Part shown: piece after piece, positions 7,374 through 15,413 of the stretch | How positions within the stretch are numbered: the first letter of the stretch is position 1 | Layout: each line of letters starts with the position of its first letter | Translations under genes and position numbers: made by a program | From: Flavobacteriaceae bacterium PS02338 | Lineage (GTDB): Bacteria; Bacteroidota; Bacteroidia; Sphingobacteriales; Sphingobacteriaceae | Direction of reading: 5' to 3' | Length of the DNA stretch: 64,000 bases | Assembly (NCBI GenBank): GCA_029959615.1 | Contig: JASCOD010000013.1 | Span: 1 to 64,000, forward strand | The notes under the pieces: generated by a model | Told to the model about the DNA's origin: nothing | What the model saw: the letters and a program-made list of their open reading frames with translations, nothing else | Database searches by the model: none

Positions 7374-7822
7374 TGGATTCTATATATATCGTAACAAAAA
7401 ATAAAGAAGTTAAACAAATGGAGACATTAAGTAAGTTAATGATGTGTATTTTTAAAAGTAGATATCTAGTTACAACTTCCTCCTATTTAGATGGTGTTCT
7501 TTTTCCTTTTTTTAAAATACATAAAGAAGAAATTCATCTTAACGAAGACAAAATAGAAATGTATCCTAATATATGGGTTAATTTATTTAGAGAAAATTAT
7601 ATCTATGTTGAAGATGGAAATTTTCCGATAATTCATAATCAGAAAGAGTTCTTTCCTTTAATTTCTTTAAGATGTAGAGAAAGTCTTTTTGTGCTTGAAT
7701 TTCTAGTGTTAGTAATGGCAGATAACTCAGATTGGTTAGTGTGCAATGTGAATAATGAATTATTATCAGTAGAAGATCTAAGAGTCTATCTTCTTGAAAA
7801 AAATTATGGTTGGGCATATTGA
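7373..7822 (+). CDS. Putative orphan immunity protein
   Basis: This 149-residue soluble protein begins in a TAATG stop-start overlap with the residual toxin end. The alternative ATG at 7418 (METLSKLMM) is possible, but the overlap favours 7373. The protein has hydrophobic strands (YLDGVLFPFFKIHKEEIHL, PLISLRCRESLFVLEFLVL) and ends NYGWAY. It has no signal peptide and no family I recognise. As its partner tip is gone, it would be a protective orphan against related toxins if expressed. Confidence 0.55.
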   Translation: MDSIYIVTKNKEVKQMETLSKLMMCIFKSRYLVTTSSYLDGVLFPFFKIHKEEIHLNEDKIEMYPNIWVNLFRENYIYVEDGNFPIIHNQKEFFPLISLRCRESLFVLEFLVLVMADNSDWLVCNVNNELLSVEDLRVYLLEKNYGWAY

Positions 7823-7893
7823 AAGAATTTATAGCTAATTAGAATACCTTATTCTTTAGAAGGTCATACGTGTAAATCACTCCTCCTATAAGA

Positions 7894-8548
7894 ACGAGGG
7901 TGGGATAATTCCCTATTGTTTCTGGCAGAACTCCAACACGGGCAAAGAAGCTTTTTATACCAGTTTCGATATTCCCTACAGGGTTGGTATAATCGATGGT
8001 GCCTATGGGCAGGTGAAAGATATAGTAGAACTGAGGGATAAATTAGAAAAGATCATCTATGCCTACGCCATCGGCGCTATGGGCTGTGATAGCCTGCTCA
8101 ACGATGTTGACGATTACCATATCCTGCTTGACGAGATAAAGAAGCTCAGCAAAGAAAAAGGCATACTCAGTTACGTAGAAAAATCTTTTAAGGAATACAA
8201 GGCAAAAGGCATTGCAGAACATGTAAGGGAATGTACCGAAAGCCAAAGGATCATTGAACAGACCAGCCAAACCATAGACCGCCTATACGAGATTGTAGCA
8301 GACGATGCCAAATTGGTTAAGGTTGTCATAACCGTAGCCCAACAATTGGGCAGCTATGTTGATAAAATAAATAAAAATGATGAACTTGCACGATACGAAA
8401 AGGGCAAGCTGACGGCCGAGGTATTGGCACTGTTTATAGGTACGGAAGAGGCCAGTGCAGCCAAGAAGCTAGTAGAGTTTGAAAGGTTCTTGGCTAGGGC
8501 TGTAACGAAAGATATTGAAAAGGTTGGGCTTAAGCTTAGAGAGAGAGC
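7894..8548 (+). repeat. Pre-toxin segment duplicated from 2426-3080 (copy 2)
   Basis: This is the near-identical partner of 2426-3080. The joint on the left is abrupt: upstream bases 7860-7892 are unrelated to the toxin. Differences are scattered substitutions, many silent (for example GGCAAAGAAGC retained, ACCGGTTTC versus ACCAGTTTC). Retained identity suggests recent duplication or continued gene conversion. Confidence 0.85.
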
Positions 8549-9041
8549 CGTAATTGCAGAAAGTAAGATTGTTAATCAGGCGGGGAGACAGAATTGGAAT
8601 GGCTTTGCAAACATCTTTAAAGCCAATGCCGATGAGATTGCAGAAGCAACTACAAAAATAAAGAACTACAGAACTAGTACAAGTCTGTCAGGGAAAAATT
8701 GCGGTTATTTAGAGGGTTCTGTAAATGGAAGTGCGATAGATAACAAAATTTGGCTTAGTGGACCTGCAAATACTCAAGTAGAACCACAAATATTTACAGC
8801 TATTTATGCAGAAGGTGGTGGTGGTCGTTCTTGGTTGAGAAATACAGATAGTGAATACAAAATGCTTAACAAACTTGCAAGTGATTTAGGGGGTACTCCT
8901 GGAGCAGTCAAGCCAAATGTAAATGGAGAGTTGAAAATTGTATCCGAACTGGAGTATTGTAATTCTTGCCAAGGAGTTATTCAGCAGTTCAATGAAATGT
9001 TTCCTAACGTAAAATTAATACTAGTAGATGGAGCAAAATAA
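8013..9041 (+). CDS. Displaced toxin C-terminus with deaminase tip
   Basis: The coding similarity begins at 7893 without a start; 8013 is simply the first ATG in that frame. Residues 1 to about 175 repeat the pre-toxin segment of the toxin at 934-3549 (CDSLLNDVDDYH, ARYEKGKL, LFIGTEE). The rest is a different tip: GRSWLRNTDSEYKMLNKLA, then SELEYCNSC and GVIQQFNEMFPNVKLIL. This order (acidic/His-x-Glu motif, then CxxC helix) is that of deaminase toxins of the cytidine-deaminase superfamily, probably nucleic-acid mutators. The first zinc ligand would be Asp in DSE instead of His or Cys, which I cannot verify as functional. Without a secretion front it is silent unless recombined into the toxin gene. 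Confidence 0.75.
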   Translation: MKDIVELRDKLEKIIYAYAIGAMGCDSLLNDVDDYHILLDEIKKLSKEKGILSYVEKSFKEYKAKGIAEHVRECTESQRIIEQTSQTIDRLYEIVADDAKLVKVVITVAQQLGSYVDKINKNDELARYEKGKLTAEVLALFIGTEEASAAKKLVEFERFLARAVTKDIEKVGLKLRERAVIAESKIVNQAGRQNWNGFANIFKANADEIAEATTKIKNYRTSTSLSGKNCGYLEGSVNGSAIDNKIWLSGPANTQVEPQIFTAIYAEGGGGRSWLRNTDSEYKMLNKLASDLGGTPGAVKPNVNGELKIVSELEYCNSCQGVIQQFNEMFPNVKLILVDGAK

Positions 9042-9270
9042 AGAATTAATATTTGAGATTATTTGTGATGAAATTCTTTTTCCAGAAAGTATAAAAAGCT
9101 ATAATCAGTCATATAAAACCGATTTTGAGATTTTAGAATTTATGTTCGATGAAGTAACATTTGCAAAAGTTAGAGTTACTCAATATACGACAATGGATAT
9201 TTTTCAATTGGGGTATCAATACGGAGGCTATGCTCAATTTAAACGAGACAGAGGCGAAATAGATTGGTAA
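9028..9270 (+). CDS. Putative immunity protein to the deaminase tip
   Basis: This 80-residue acidic protein overlaps the end of the deaminase tip by 14 bases (start ATG inside GTAGATGGAGC). Such overlap with a toxin end is the main evidence for an antidote. It is small and soluble, with a likely helix-strand mix (LIFEIICDEILFPESIKSY, then FAKVRVTQYTTMDIFQLGYQ). No family is recognised. After it the toxin island ends in repeat debris. Confidence 0.6.
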   Translation: MEQNKELIFEIICDEILFPESIKSYNQSYKTDFEILEFMFDEVTFAKVRVTQYTTMDIFQLGYQYGGYAQFKRDRGEIDW

Positions 9271-9287
9271 GTGGAGGATATTCGAAA

Positions 9288-9365
9288 AGTGGCCACCTGT
9301 TTTTTTTCAAAGTGGCCACTTTTTTCGGTATAAAGTGTTCAGGTAATTTCGGTATAAAGTGTTCA
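9288..9365 (+). repeat. Direct repeats, probable insertion-sequence end relic
   Basis: AGTGGCCAC occurs at 9288-9296 and 9311-9319, and CGGTATAAAGTGTTCA at 9326-9341 and 9350-9365. Short tandem direct repeats like these resemble the multiple transposase-binding sites at IS21-type ends. No transposase gene is present, so this would be a leftover end. Bases 9366-9750 contain no convincing gene. Confidence 0.45.
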
Positions 9366-9750
9366 TTTGATTGATTTTAAAGGTGTTTAAGCTGTCCGTG
9401 ACCTGGTTTGAGGCTTCTTATCTGAGGGTGTTCGAATCTTTTACCTAAAGCTCTAAAATAGCCCTAAATGCTTGAAAAAAGATTTGTTTTGAACTCAGTA
9501 GTTGCTTTAAGCGTAATGAAGGTGCGATATCGCCTTTTGCGTAGCAAAAGGAAGCCTAGATAGCTCGTTCATATCGAACTACTCAAAGTCTAATTTCAAG
9601 AAAATGGAAGGATGGGTCAATAGTAAAATTTACTATGAGAATTGGACAGTTTGAAACGAAATAGCGTGGCTACTTTTGACGGAATACACAGTCTGTAAGC
9701 TGTTCTTGGCTAAAGAGTTCCGCAATTGAAATGCCTAAAGCACCTCATTT

Positions 9751-9796
9751 GGCGCAAGTCTTATGTTTTGGGCTTAGGGGTGAGATGACTTGTGCC
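9751..9796 (+). repeat. Hairpin repeat S3
   Basis: GGCGCAAGTC (9751-9760) and GACTTGTGCC (9787-9796) flank a loop nearly identical to S1, followed by TGTTAGCATT as in S1. It lies about 480 bases beyond the last immunity-like gene and marks the far edge of the toxin island. Confidence 0.65.
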
Positions 9797-9839
9797 TGTT
9801 AGCATTGAAGGGCTTTGCAAACCCTCTTTATGCCCTCTA

Positions 9840-10020
9840 CAACACTTATTTAACCCTCCGTTCTGCTTGTTTAATGCTCCGTTGGGTTCTTGGAGTGCTC
9901 CGTTGCGCTCTTAGAATGAAACTTTAGGGTCTTTTAATCATATTTTGTGCTTATTTAATGCTCCGTTGCGCTTTTGGAGCGGACGCTTGCGCTCTTGGAA
10001 TGCTCCCGAGCATTAAATTA
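9840..10020 (+). repeat. Degenerate short repeats around TGCTCCGTTGCGCTCTTGGA
   Basis: Variants of ATGCTCCGTTGCGCTCTTGG recur about every 20-90 bases (near 9872, 9894, 9959 and 9983), mixed with TTTAATGCTCC and its inverse GAGCATTAAA. Reading frames here on either strand are low-complexity and not credible as proteins. The function is unknown. Confidence 0.5.
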
Positions 10021-10103
10021 ATTCTTCGGATCATTCCAAGTACTCGACAGATGATTCCGGGAGGTCGTCGTTTCATTAAAAGACGGCGTCGGAGGGTAAA
10101 AAG

Positions 10104-10140
10104 AATGGTCTGTAGGATTGCCAATAACCTACAGACCATT
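10104..10140 (-). terminator. Strong hairpin terminator of the 10165-10644 gene
   Basis: AATGGTCTGTAGG (10104-10116) is the exact complement of CCTACAGACCATT (10128-10140), with an 11-base loop. Read on the minus strand, the stem is followed by CTTTTTACC, a short U tract. It lies 24 bases beyond the stop of the minus-strand gene. Confidence 0.7.
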
Positions 10141-10164
10141 ACAGAACCGTATCGTTTCTATCTT

Positions 10165-10644
10165 TTAATCGTTCGTTTCGCTTGCGTTAACTCTGCTTCT
10201 TTGAAAAAACTGTTTGAGTATTCTTAGTTTGTTTTCGTAGCTCTCGCCACCAGAACCGGCCATAAAATTGGTATAGGCATAATCTACCAAAGCCGCTTGA
10301 TAGTTATCGTAATCATGCAAGATTTTAGCACTTTTTAATTTGGTCATGATGGCTTCTAATCGTGTAATGATGTCTTCCATTAAAAGGCGGCTGCTGTAAT
10401 CCCTGTCAAATTCGTCCCATTCAACCTGCGAGGTCTGTAGATTCGATTGGTTTTTGTGCAGATCAAATACTTTGTTTACGAAGAGCTTGTTCTGCTCGTT
10501 AATGCGGCCATATCTTTGACGATCATTAGACGAGAGCACTGCTGTAATTGCCGCCAAAGCATTTTCTAATTGTGTTACTGCATTTTGGGCGGCGGCAGCT
10601 TCTGCGGCAGATAGGTGAGTGTTGTTTAGATTGGTGATTCCCAT
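10165..10644 (-). CDS. Small helical cytoplasmic protein, unknown function
   Basis: This 159-residue protein starts MGITNLNNTH and runs through an Ala-rich helix (LSAAEAAAAQNAVTQLENAL) and charged helices (WDEFDRDYSSRLLMEDIITR), ending with a basic tail. No signal peptide or membrane segment is visible. The pattern resembles structural or filament-like small helical proteins, but I do not recognise a named family. It is transcribed alone, away from the M1 peptidase, and has its own terminator at 10104-10140. Composition matches the chromosome and not the toxin island, so the island's right border lies before it. Confidence 0.7.
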   Translation of the reverse strand: MGITNLNNTHLSAAEAAAAQNAVTQLENALAAITAVLSSNDRQRYGRINEQNKLFVNKVFDLHKNQSNLQTSQVEWDEFDRDYSSRLLMEDIITRLEAIMTKLKSAKILHDYDNYQAALVDYAYTNFMAGSGGESYENKLRILKQFFQRSRVNASETND

Positions 10645-10947
10645 AGTTGTTTTTCTTAAAGGTTAATATGAATTGATTTTAATTTTTTCAGGTTAAAAAG
10701 AAGGACCTAATAATTTGGCAATGCTTATTGATTTTTTAAAAAATGACCATCACAAGTTAAGTCACAAAAGCAAACAAACACGTTGTAGGGAAAAAAGGCC
10801 GCTATTTCTATTCTGGTACCTATTATTTGCCCACAGTACCTGTCTTGATCTTGCTCGGGATACACATTGCCAGCTGATGCTCGTAAATTACCTCGCTTAC
10901 CTCAATTAAAAGCCAATCCGTAGCTTGGTAATATTCATGTGCAATTC

Positions 10948-10978
10948 TTGAAAATGATTTCTTTTCAAGTTACTTTAG
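10948..10978 (+). promoter_or_regulatory. Bacteroidota-type promoter for the M1 peptidase
   Basis: TTG at 10948-10950, a 20-base spacer, then TACTTTAG at 10971-10978 (7 of 8 to TAnnTTTG) give the expected -33/-7 spacing; the gene starts at 10997. The rest of the gap 10645-10947 holds no gene I can support. Confidence 0.5.
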
Positions 10979-10996
10979 CATTAAAATAAAAAAAAT

Positions 10997-12973
10997 ATGC
11001 AAAAAACGTTTTTGAAAACCTTAGCTGTAATGCTAATCGTTTTGTGTGGGCAATTGAGTTTTGCTCAAGAAAAGCCAACGAGTAAATATGTGCCAGAAGA
11101 AGCTTTTAGCCCATTGTTCTACACACAAAACGGTAATGAATATCGTTCTGCAAGCGGTGCGCCAGGACCTAAGTACTGGCAAAATAGAGTAGACTATAAC
11201 ATTAGCGCTAATTTAGATGAGGCTACTAATAAAGTTAAAGCTACCATTACCATTACTTATAGAAATAACAGTCCAGAAAAGCTGCCGTATTTGTGGTTGC
11301 AGTTAGACCAAAATTCGTTTAGTGAAACTTCTAGAGGTTTAGCTATTACACCGGCTAAAAGCAGATATGGTACTCAGGGCGAGAAATTCAAAGGTGGTTA
11401 TGATATTACCAATTTATCTGTTTCTCAGAAAGCAAAACCTGTAAAGTTTACTTCTTTGGTGGAAGATACACGCATGCAGATTCGTTTAGATCAACCTATG
11501 GCGGCCAATGGCGACGTGGTAGTGATCAAGATGGACTATGTTTATGAAATTCCGGTATTAGGTTCAGATAGAACAGGGCATTTGACTACTAAAAACGGCG
11601 AAATTTTTGCTGTTGCGCAGTGGTTCCCTCGTATGAGTGTTTTTGATGATGTTTTAGGTTGGAATACTTTGCCATACTGGGGTGCTGGAGAGTTCTATTG
11701 CGAATATGGTGATATTACTTTTGATGTAACTGTACCTGGAAATCATATTGTAATGGGTTCTGGAGAATTATTAAATCCTCAAGAAGTATTTACAGCTGAG
11801 CAGTTGAAACGTTGGAACGAAGCAAAAAATAGTGATAAAACTGTTCATATCAGATCAGAAGCAGAAGTAACCGATCCGAAATCCCGTCCTGCAAAAGATA
11901 AATTGACTTGGAAGTTTAAAATGGCGAATACTCGTGATGCAGCTTGGTCTTCATCAAAAGCTTTTGTTTTAGATGCAGCACGTATCAATCTGCCAAGCGG
12001 AAAAAAATCTTTAGCTGTTTCTGCACATCCTGTAGAAAGTAATGGGGTAGACGGTTATGGAAGAGCTGTAGAGTATGTAAAAGCTTCTATAGAGCACTAT
12101 TCAAAAATGTGGTACGAATATCCTTATCCAATGGCGGTAAACGTAGCTACAAATATTGGCGGTATGGAATATCCAGGTATTGTATTCTGCGGTTGGAAAG
12201 CTAAAAAGGGCGATGCCTGGGGCGTAATTGACCATGAGTTTGGCCACATTTGGTTCCCGATGATTGTAGGTTCTAATGAGCGTAAATTTGGTTGGATGGA
12301 CGAAGGTTTCAATACTTTTATCAACGATTTATCTAGCACTGAATTTAACAATGGCGAGTATAAGCCACGTAAAATGAATATGAACGCCATAGGTAAAGCG
12401 ATTATTGGAAATCCAAAATTTGAAAACATGATGCTGATGCCTGATGGAATGGCAGAAAATAATATTGGTTACAATTTATATTACAAACCAAGTTGGGCAT
12501 TACATATCCTAAGAGATCAGATTTTAGGTAAAGATCGTTTCGATTTTGCTTTCAGACAGTATATCGGTGATTGGGCTTACAAACATCCAACTCCTTTTGA
12601 TTTTTTCCGTACTATGGAGAATGCAGCTGGAGAAGATTTAAGCTGGTTCTGGAAAAGCTGGTTTTTAAATAATTGGAAAATGGACCAAGGTATTTCAGAA
12701 GTAAAAGAAGTGAAAAACAATGGTGCAATATCAGCTTACACCATTAAGGTAGACAATCTAGATAAGATGCCACTGCCTATCATTTTAGGAATCAAAACTA
12801 AAAGCGGTAAGACAGATATCATTAAAGTAGCCGCAGATGTTTGGATGAAAAACACAAGCTGGCTGGTTCGTTATCCAACAACAGAAGAAATTGTTGAAGT
12901 AATCTTAGACCCACAACAGGTATTGCCAGATAGTAATACTGATAATAATAGATGGACAGCTGGTAGCAATTAG
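10997..12973 (+). CDS. Secreted M1 family metallopeptidase
   Basis: This is a zinc aminopeptidase-like enzyme of 658 residues. The N-terminal segment FLKTLAVMLIVLCGQLSFAQ is a signal peptide, so it acts in the periplasm or outside the cell. A beta-sandwich N-domain is followed by the catalytic domain. IGGMEYPG is the exopeptidase-like GxMEN counterpart. HEFGH supplies zinc ligands His413 and His417 and catalytic Glu414, and WMDEGF supplies the third ligand, near Glu436. The C-terminal segment after about residue 560 is strand-rich. Size and motif order fit Bacteroidota M1 enzymes that trim peptides for uptake. It is monocistronic, with a promoter at 10948-10978 and a terminator right after. 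The substrate cannot be read from the sequence. Confidence 0.92.
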   Translation: MQKTFLKTLAVMLIVLCGQLSFAQEKPTSKYVPEEAFSPLFYTQNGNEYRSASGAPGPKYWQNRVDYNISANLDEATNKVKATITITYRNNSPEKLPYLWLQLDQNSFSETSRGLAITPAKSRYGTQGEKFKGGYDITNLSVSQKAKPVKFTSLVEDTRMQIRLDQPMAANGDVVVIKMDYVYEIPVLGSDRTGHLTTKNGEIFAVAQWFPRMSVFDDVLGWNTLPYWGAGEFYCEYGDITFDVTVPGNHIVMGSGELLNPQEVFTAEQLKRWNEAKNSDKTVHIRSEAEVTDPKSRPAKDKLTWKFKMANTRDAAWSSSKAFVLDAARINLPSGKKSLAVSAHPVESNGVDGYGRAVEYVKASIEHYSKMWYEYPYPMAVNVATNIGGMEYPGIVFCGWKAKKGDAWGVIDHEFGHIWFPMIVGSNERKFGWMDEGFNTFINDLSSTEFNNGEYKPRKMNMNAIGKAIIGNPKFENMMLMPDGMAENNIGYNLYYKPSWALHILRDQILGKDRFDFAFRQYIGDWAYKHPTPFDFFRTMENAAGEDLSWFWKSWFLNNWKMDQGISEVKEVKNNGAISAYTIKVDNLDKMPLPIILGIKTKSGKTDIIKVAADVWMKNTSWLVRYPTTEEIVEVILDPQQVLPDSNTDNNRWTAGSN

Positions 12974-12993
12974 CTTTAAAAATGTCTGAAAAT

Positions 12994-13024
12994 AAAAACC
13001 CGTAAGCTTAACTTACGGGTTTTT
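12994..13024 (+). terminator. Rho-independent terminator after the M1 gene
   Basis: AAAAACCCGTAAG (12994-13006), a 5-base loop, then CTTACGGGTTTTT (13012-13024) form a perfect 13-bp stem ending in a T run. The following 13025-13385 stretch contains no gene I can support, only AT-rich leader sequence before the sigma factor gene. Confidence 0.85.
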
Positions 13025-13385
13025 TGATGTAAAAAAATAGCAGGTATATTCTTTCGAGTTGTGAATATCAGATATTATTTGATATTTTAGCTCAAACCAA
13101 ACTAAAGCTGTTAAGCTTTTAACCAAATATAACTGAATGAATAAACTACTTTTTGAGGCTTTGCTGCCAAGCAAAGACCTTCGCCTTTGTGCAGCATATC
13201 ATCTCTCGCAATCAATTTTAAAAATTCAGATATCAGCATTTTGTTATCATTATAAAATGATAAAATAAATGAGCTGTTAACCTTTTGTTATTTCTAAGGT
13301 AATATTGTTTTTAACTGTATTCATTAAAATTGCAGCAATTATAAAATAAGCGTATCTCTCATAAAAGATTAAGCTAATCTCAATA

Positions 13386-13970
13386 ATGATGTCTTTTAAT
13401 AAAGTTCAATTATACTCCGATCAGATACTTCTAGATATGCTGAAGCTGGATAAAAGACAGGCTTTTGATGCTATATACAATAAATATTGGGAAGGAATCT
13501 ATTTGTATATCGCTAAGATTATTAAAGATGAAGAAGTTGCGCAAGATTTATTACAAGAAATTTTTGTTTCTTTTTGGCTACGATGTGAAGAACTGGAAAT
13601 AGAGTCTTTAAAGGCCTATTTGTTTACTGCGGCTAGGTATAGGTCATTAACCTATATTAAGCAAAACATTAAAAAGAACAACTATGAAGAGTCGATGTCG
13701 GAGTTTTTCTCGCAACACGACAATTCTTTAGAGGAAAATATAGAAGCTAAAGAACTTGCTAATTTCATTGATGATCAACTACAGCATTTACCCGACAAAA
13801 TGCGGGAGATTTATGTGCTGAGCAGAAAAGAACTATTATCTCATAAAGAAATATCCGAAAGATTATCCATTTCCGATAAAACCGTAAAAAAGCAAATCGG
13901 TAACGCATTAAAGTTTTTTAGACTGAGGTTAAGTGACCTTTATATACTAATTTTACTTTTATATTGTTAA
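13386..13970 (+). CDS. ECF sigma factor, FecI-like (Bacteroidota type)
   Basis: This 194-residue RNA polymerase sigma factor should activate the SusC/SusD locus downstream. Region 2 is visible as AFDAIYNKYWEGIYLYIAKI and QDLLQEIFVSFWLR. Region 4 is LPDKMREIYVLSRKELLSHK followed by EISERLSISDKTVKKQI, the helix-turn-helix that reads the -35. Length and composition fit the ECF group that pairs with FecR in Bacteroidota. Two adjacent ATGs (13386 and 13389) could serve as start. The anti-sigma gene follows in the same direction after 55 bases, as expected for a substrate-responsive switch through the TonB receptor. Confidence 0.92.
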   Translation: MMSFNKVQLYSDQILLDMLKLDKRQAFDAIYNKYWEGIYLYIAKIIKDEEVAQDLLQEIFVSFWLRCEELEIESLKAYLFTAARYRSLTYIKQNIKKNNYEESMSEFFSQHDNSLEENIEAKELANFIDDQLQHLPDKMREIYVLSRKELLSHKEISERLSISDKTVKKQIGNALKFFRLRLSDLYILILLLYC

Positions 13971-14025
13971 TCTCTTAAAAGGGTATACTACCAAGGGTCT
14001 TTTGAATAGACTTGTTAGTAAAAGC

Positions 14026-14988
14026 ATGAAAGATAATCGCATTCTCAAAATTTTATCAAGGTATCTTAATCATCAAAGCGACGAAGCTGAGAAGGTAAAG
14101 GTAGAGGCTTGGTATGACCAAGAGTTTGCCAAATCAGATCTCAAATTGGACGATACAAAAAGAGCCTTTTTGAGAGAAAAGATGAAGCGAGAAATCAATA
14201 GAGAAATTTCCGACCAAAAGTATACACTAAAGCAAATGGTTTTAATGATAGCTTCGGTCATATTACTTTTCTTAAGCTTTATCTTCTATTTCAGTATTAA
14301 TCCAACTATCGACACCTCAAAATATATTACCAGAAAGGTAGATATTGGTAAGAATTTGATAGTTAAATTAAACGATAGTTCTCTAGTAACACTTAATGCA
14401 GGTAGTGAAATTCGCTACCCAGAGCGTTTTTCTAAAAAAGATAGAAAGATTTACTTGATATCAGGAGAAGCATTTTTTGAGGTTAAAAAAGATGCTAAGC
14501 GGCCTTTTATTGTAGAAACTGGAGGTATAGAGACTAAAGTATTGGGTACAAAATTTAACATTAACTACTACAGTTTTTTTGATAAGATATCTGTTACTGT
14601 AGCAAGTGGGAAAGTTAAGGTGAGCAAGCCAGATAGTTTAAAATCTGGTGGTGATGCCGTTGTTTTTTTATTGCCTAACCAACAAGCTATTTTTGATAAG
14701 AACAGTAAACTGTTAACAAAAAAAGAGATCAATGCCGACAAAGTGAAAGGCTGGATGAACGGCGAGCTTTACTTTGATAATGAAAAACTATCTCATGTGG
14801 TAGAAGTGCTGAAAACTAGATTTAATAAAGATATTGTTTTCCAAAAGCCGGCTTTGCAAGAGTATCGTGTGTCTTTAGGTTTTACCCATACCGATTCTTT
14901 TGATCAAATCCTTTATGCGATCAAAAAAGCGAACAATCTTAAATCTTTAGAAAAAGAAGGCAAGATTGTACTGATGGCTAATCTTTAA
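14026..14988 (+). CDS. FecR-like anti-sigma factor
   Basis: This is an inner-membrane regulator that holds the neighbouring sigma factor until the outer-membrane receptor signals. The ATG at 14026 is chosen over a TTG at 14002. Residues 1-75 or so are the cytoplasmic sigma-binding part. One membrane helix (MVLMIASVILLFLSFIFYFS) follows, then a periplasmic FecR domain (KNLIVKLNDSSLVTLNAGSE, YPERFSKKDRKIYLISGEAF). The C-terminal domain GWMNGELYFDNEKLSHVVEV belongs to the DUF4974 type that contacts the receptor's signalling domain. About 320 residues is standard for the family. The receptor at 15414 carries the matching N-terminal STN domain. Confidence 0.92.
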   Translation: MKDNRILKILSRYLNHQSDEAEKVKVEAWYDQEFAKSDLKLDDTKRAFLREKMKREINREISDQKYTLKQMVLMIASVILLFLSFIFYFSINPTIDTSKYITRKVDIGKNLIVKLNDSSLVTLNAGSEIRYPERFSKKDRKIYLISGEAFFEVKKDAKRPFIVETGGIETKVLGTKFNINYYSFFDKISVTVASGKVKVSKPDSLKSGGDAVVFLLPNQQAIFDKNSKLLTKKEINADKVKGWMNGELYFDNEKLSHVVEVLKTRFNKDIVFQKPALQEYRVSLGFTHTDSFDQILYAIKKANNLKSLEKEGKIVLMANL

Positions 14989-15060
14989 TTTTCCTTAAAA
15001 ATCTGAGTTAGATTATTATTATGCTGTTTTTTAGCTAGGTATATCATTTTTGACCTGGCA

Positions 15061-15126
15061 GACCCTGAAATAAATTCAGGGTGACGTTAAATTGACGTTC
15101 CGTCATGTTGAATTTATTTCAGCATC
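15061..15126 (+). repeat. Intergenic inverted repeat (REP-like)
   Basis: The 26-base arm 15061-15086 (GACCCTGAAATAAATTCAGG and 6 more) is almost the exact reverse complement of 15101-15126 (CGTCATGTTGAATTTATTTC and 6 more), with a 14-base loop. It sits between the FecR gene and the SusC gene. It resembles dispersed intergenic repeats of Pedobacter-like genomes and may cap or stabilise the fecR transcript. The rest of 14989-15413 is AT-rich leader. Confidence 0.65.
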
Positions 15127-15413
15127 AGTTTGTAAGGCCTGTTTTAGCCATTTTATAATCGAACTCAGGTTAATATTTCTCATTTTATAACTGTCTTGAA
15201 ATAGCATCTATTTTCATTTAAATCATAATTTTCATTTTTTTTTTCTTTCATCTACTACCAACCCTACTCATGGTATACTTATTAGTAAACCAACAAAAAA
15301 TGATATGGAGAATATCTTACTTATGCCAAAATCTAAAAATGCTCATTTGTACCGAGCAGAAGTTTAATTTTTATTTCAACCAAATAATAAACTATAATTA
15401 TTACCAACCTTTT

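Noticed and set aside
7154..7417. 87-codon minus-strand frame across R4
   Set aside because: It reads through the R4 repeat and out into the antisense of an immunity-like gene, with no supporting motif.
9951..10227. Overlapping plus and minus frames of 62-89 codons around 9951-10227
   Set aside because: They consist of translated degenerate repeats and of the 10104-10140 terminator stem, with low-complexity Arg-rich sequence.
10715..10909. 64-codon plus-strand frame upstream of the M1 gene
   Set aside because: There is no recognisable fold, codon use is atypical, and it sits in the leader before the M1 promoter.
14002..14025. TTG start for the FecR gene
   Set aside because: The ATG at 14026 gives the usual N-terminus; the extra eight residues have no counterpart in the family.
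15270..15413. 48-residue upstream extension of the SusC gene
   Set aside because: It would place a long polar stretch before a clear signal peptide starting at 15414.
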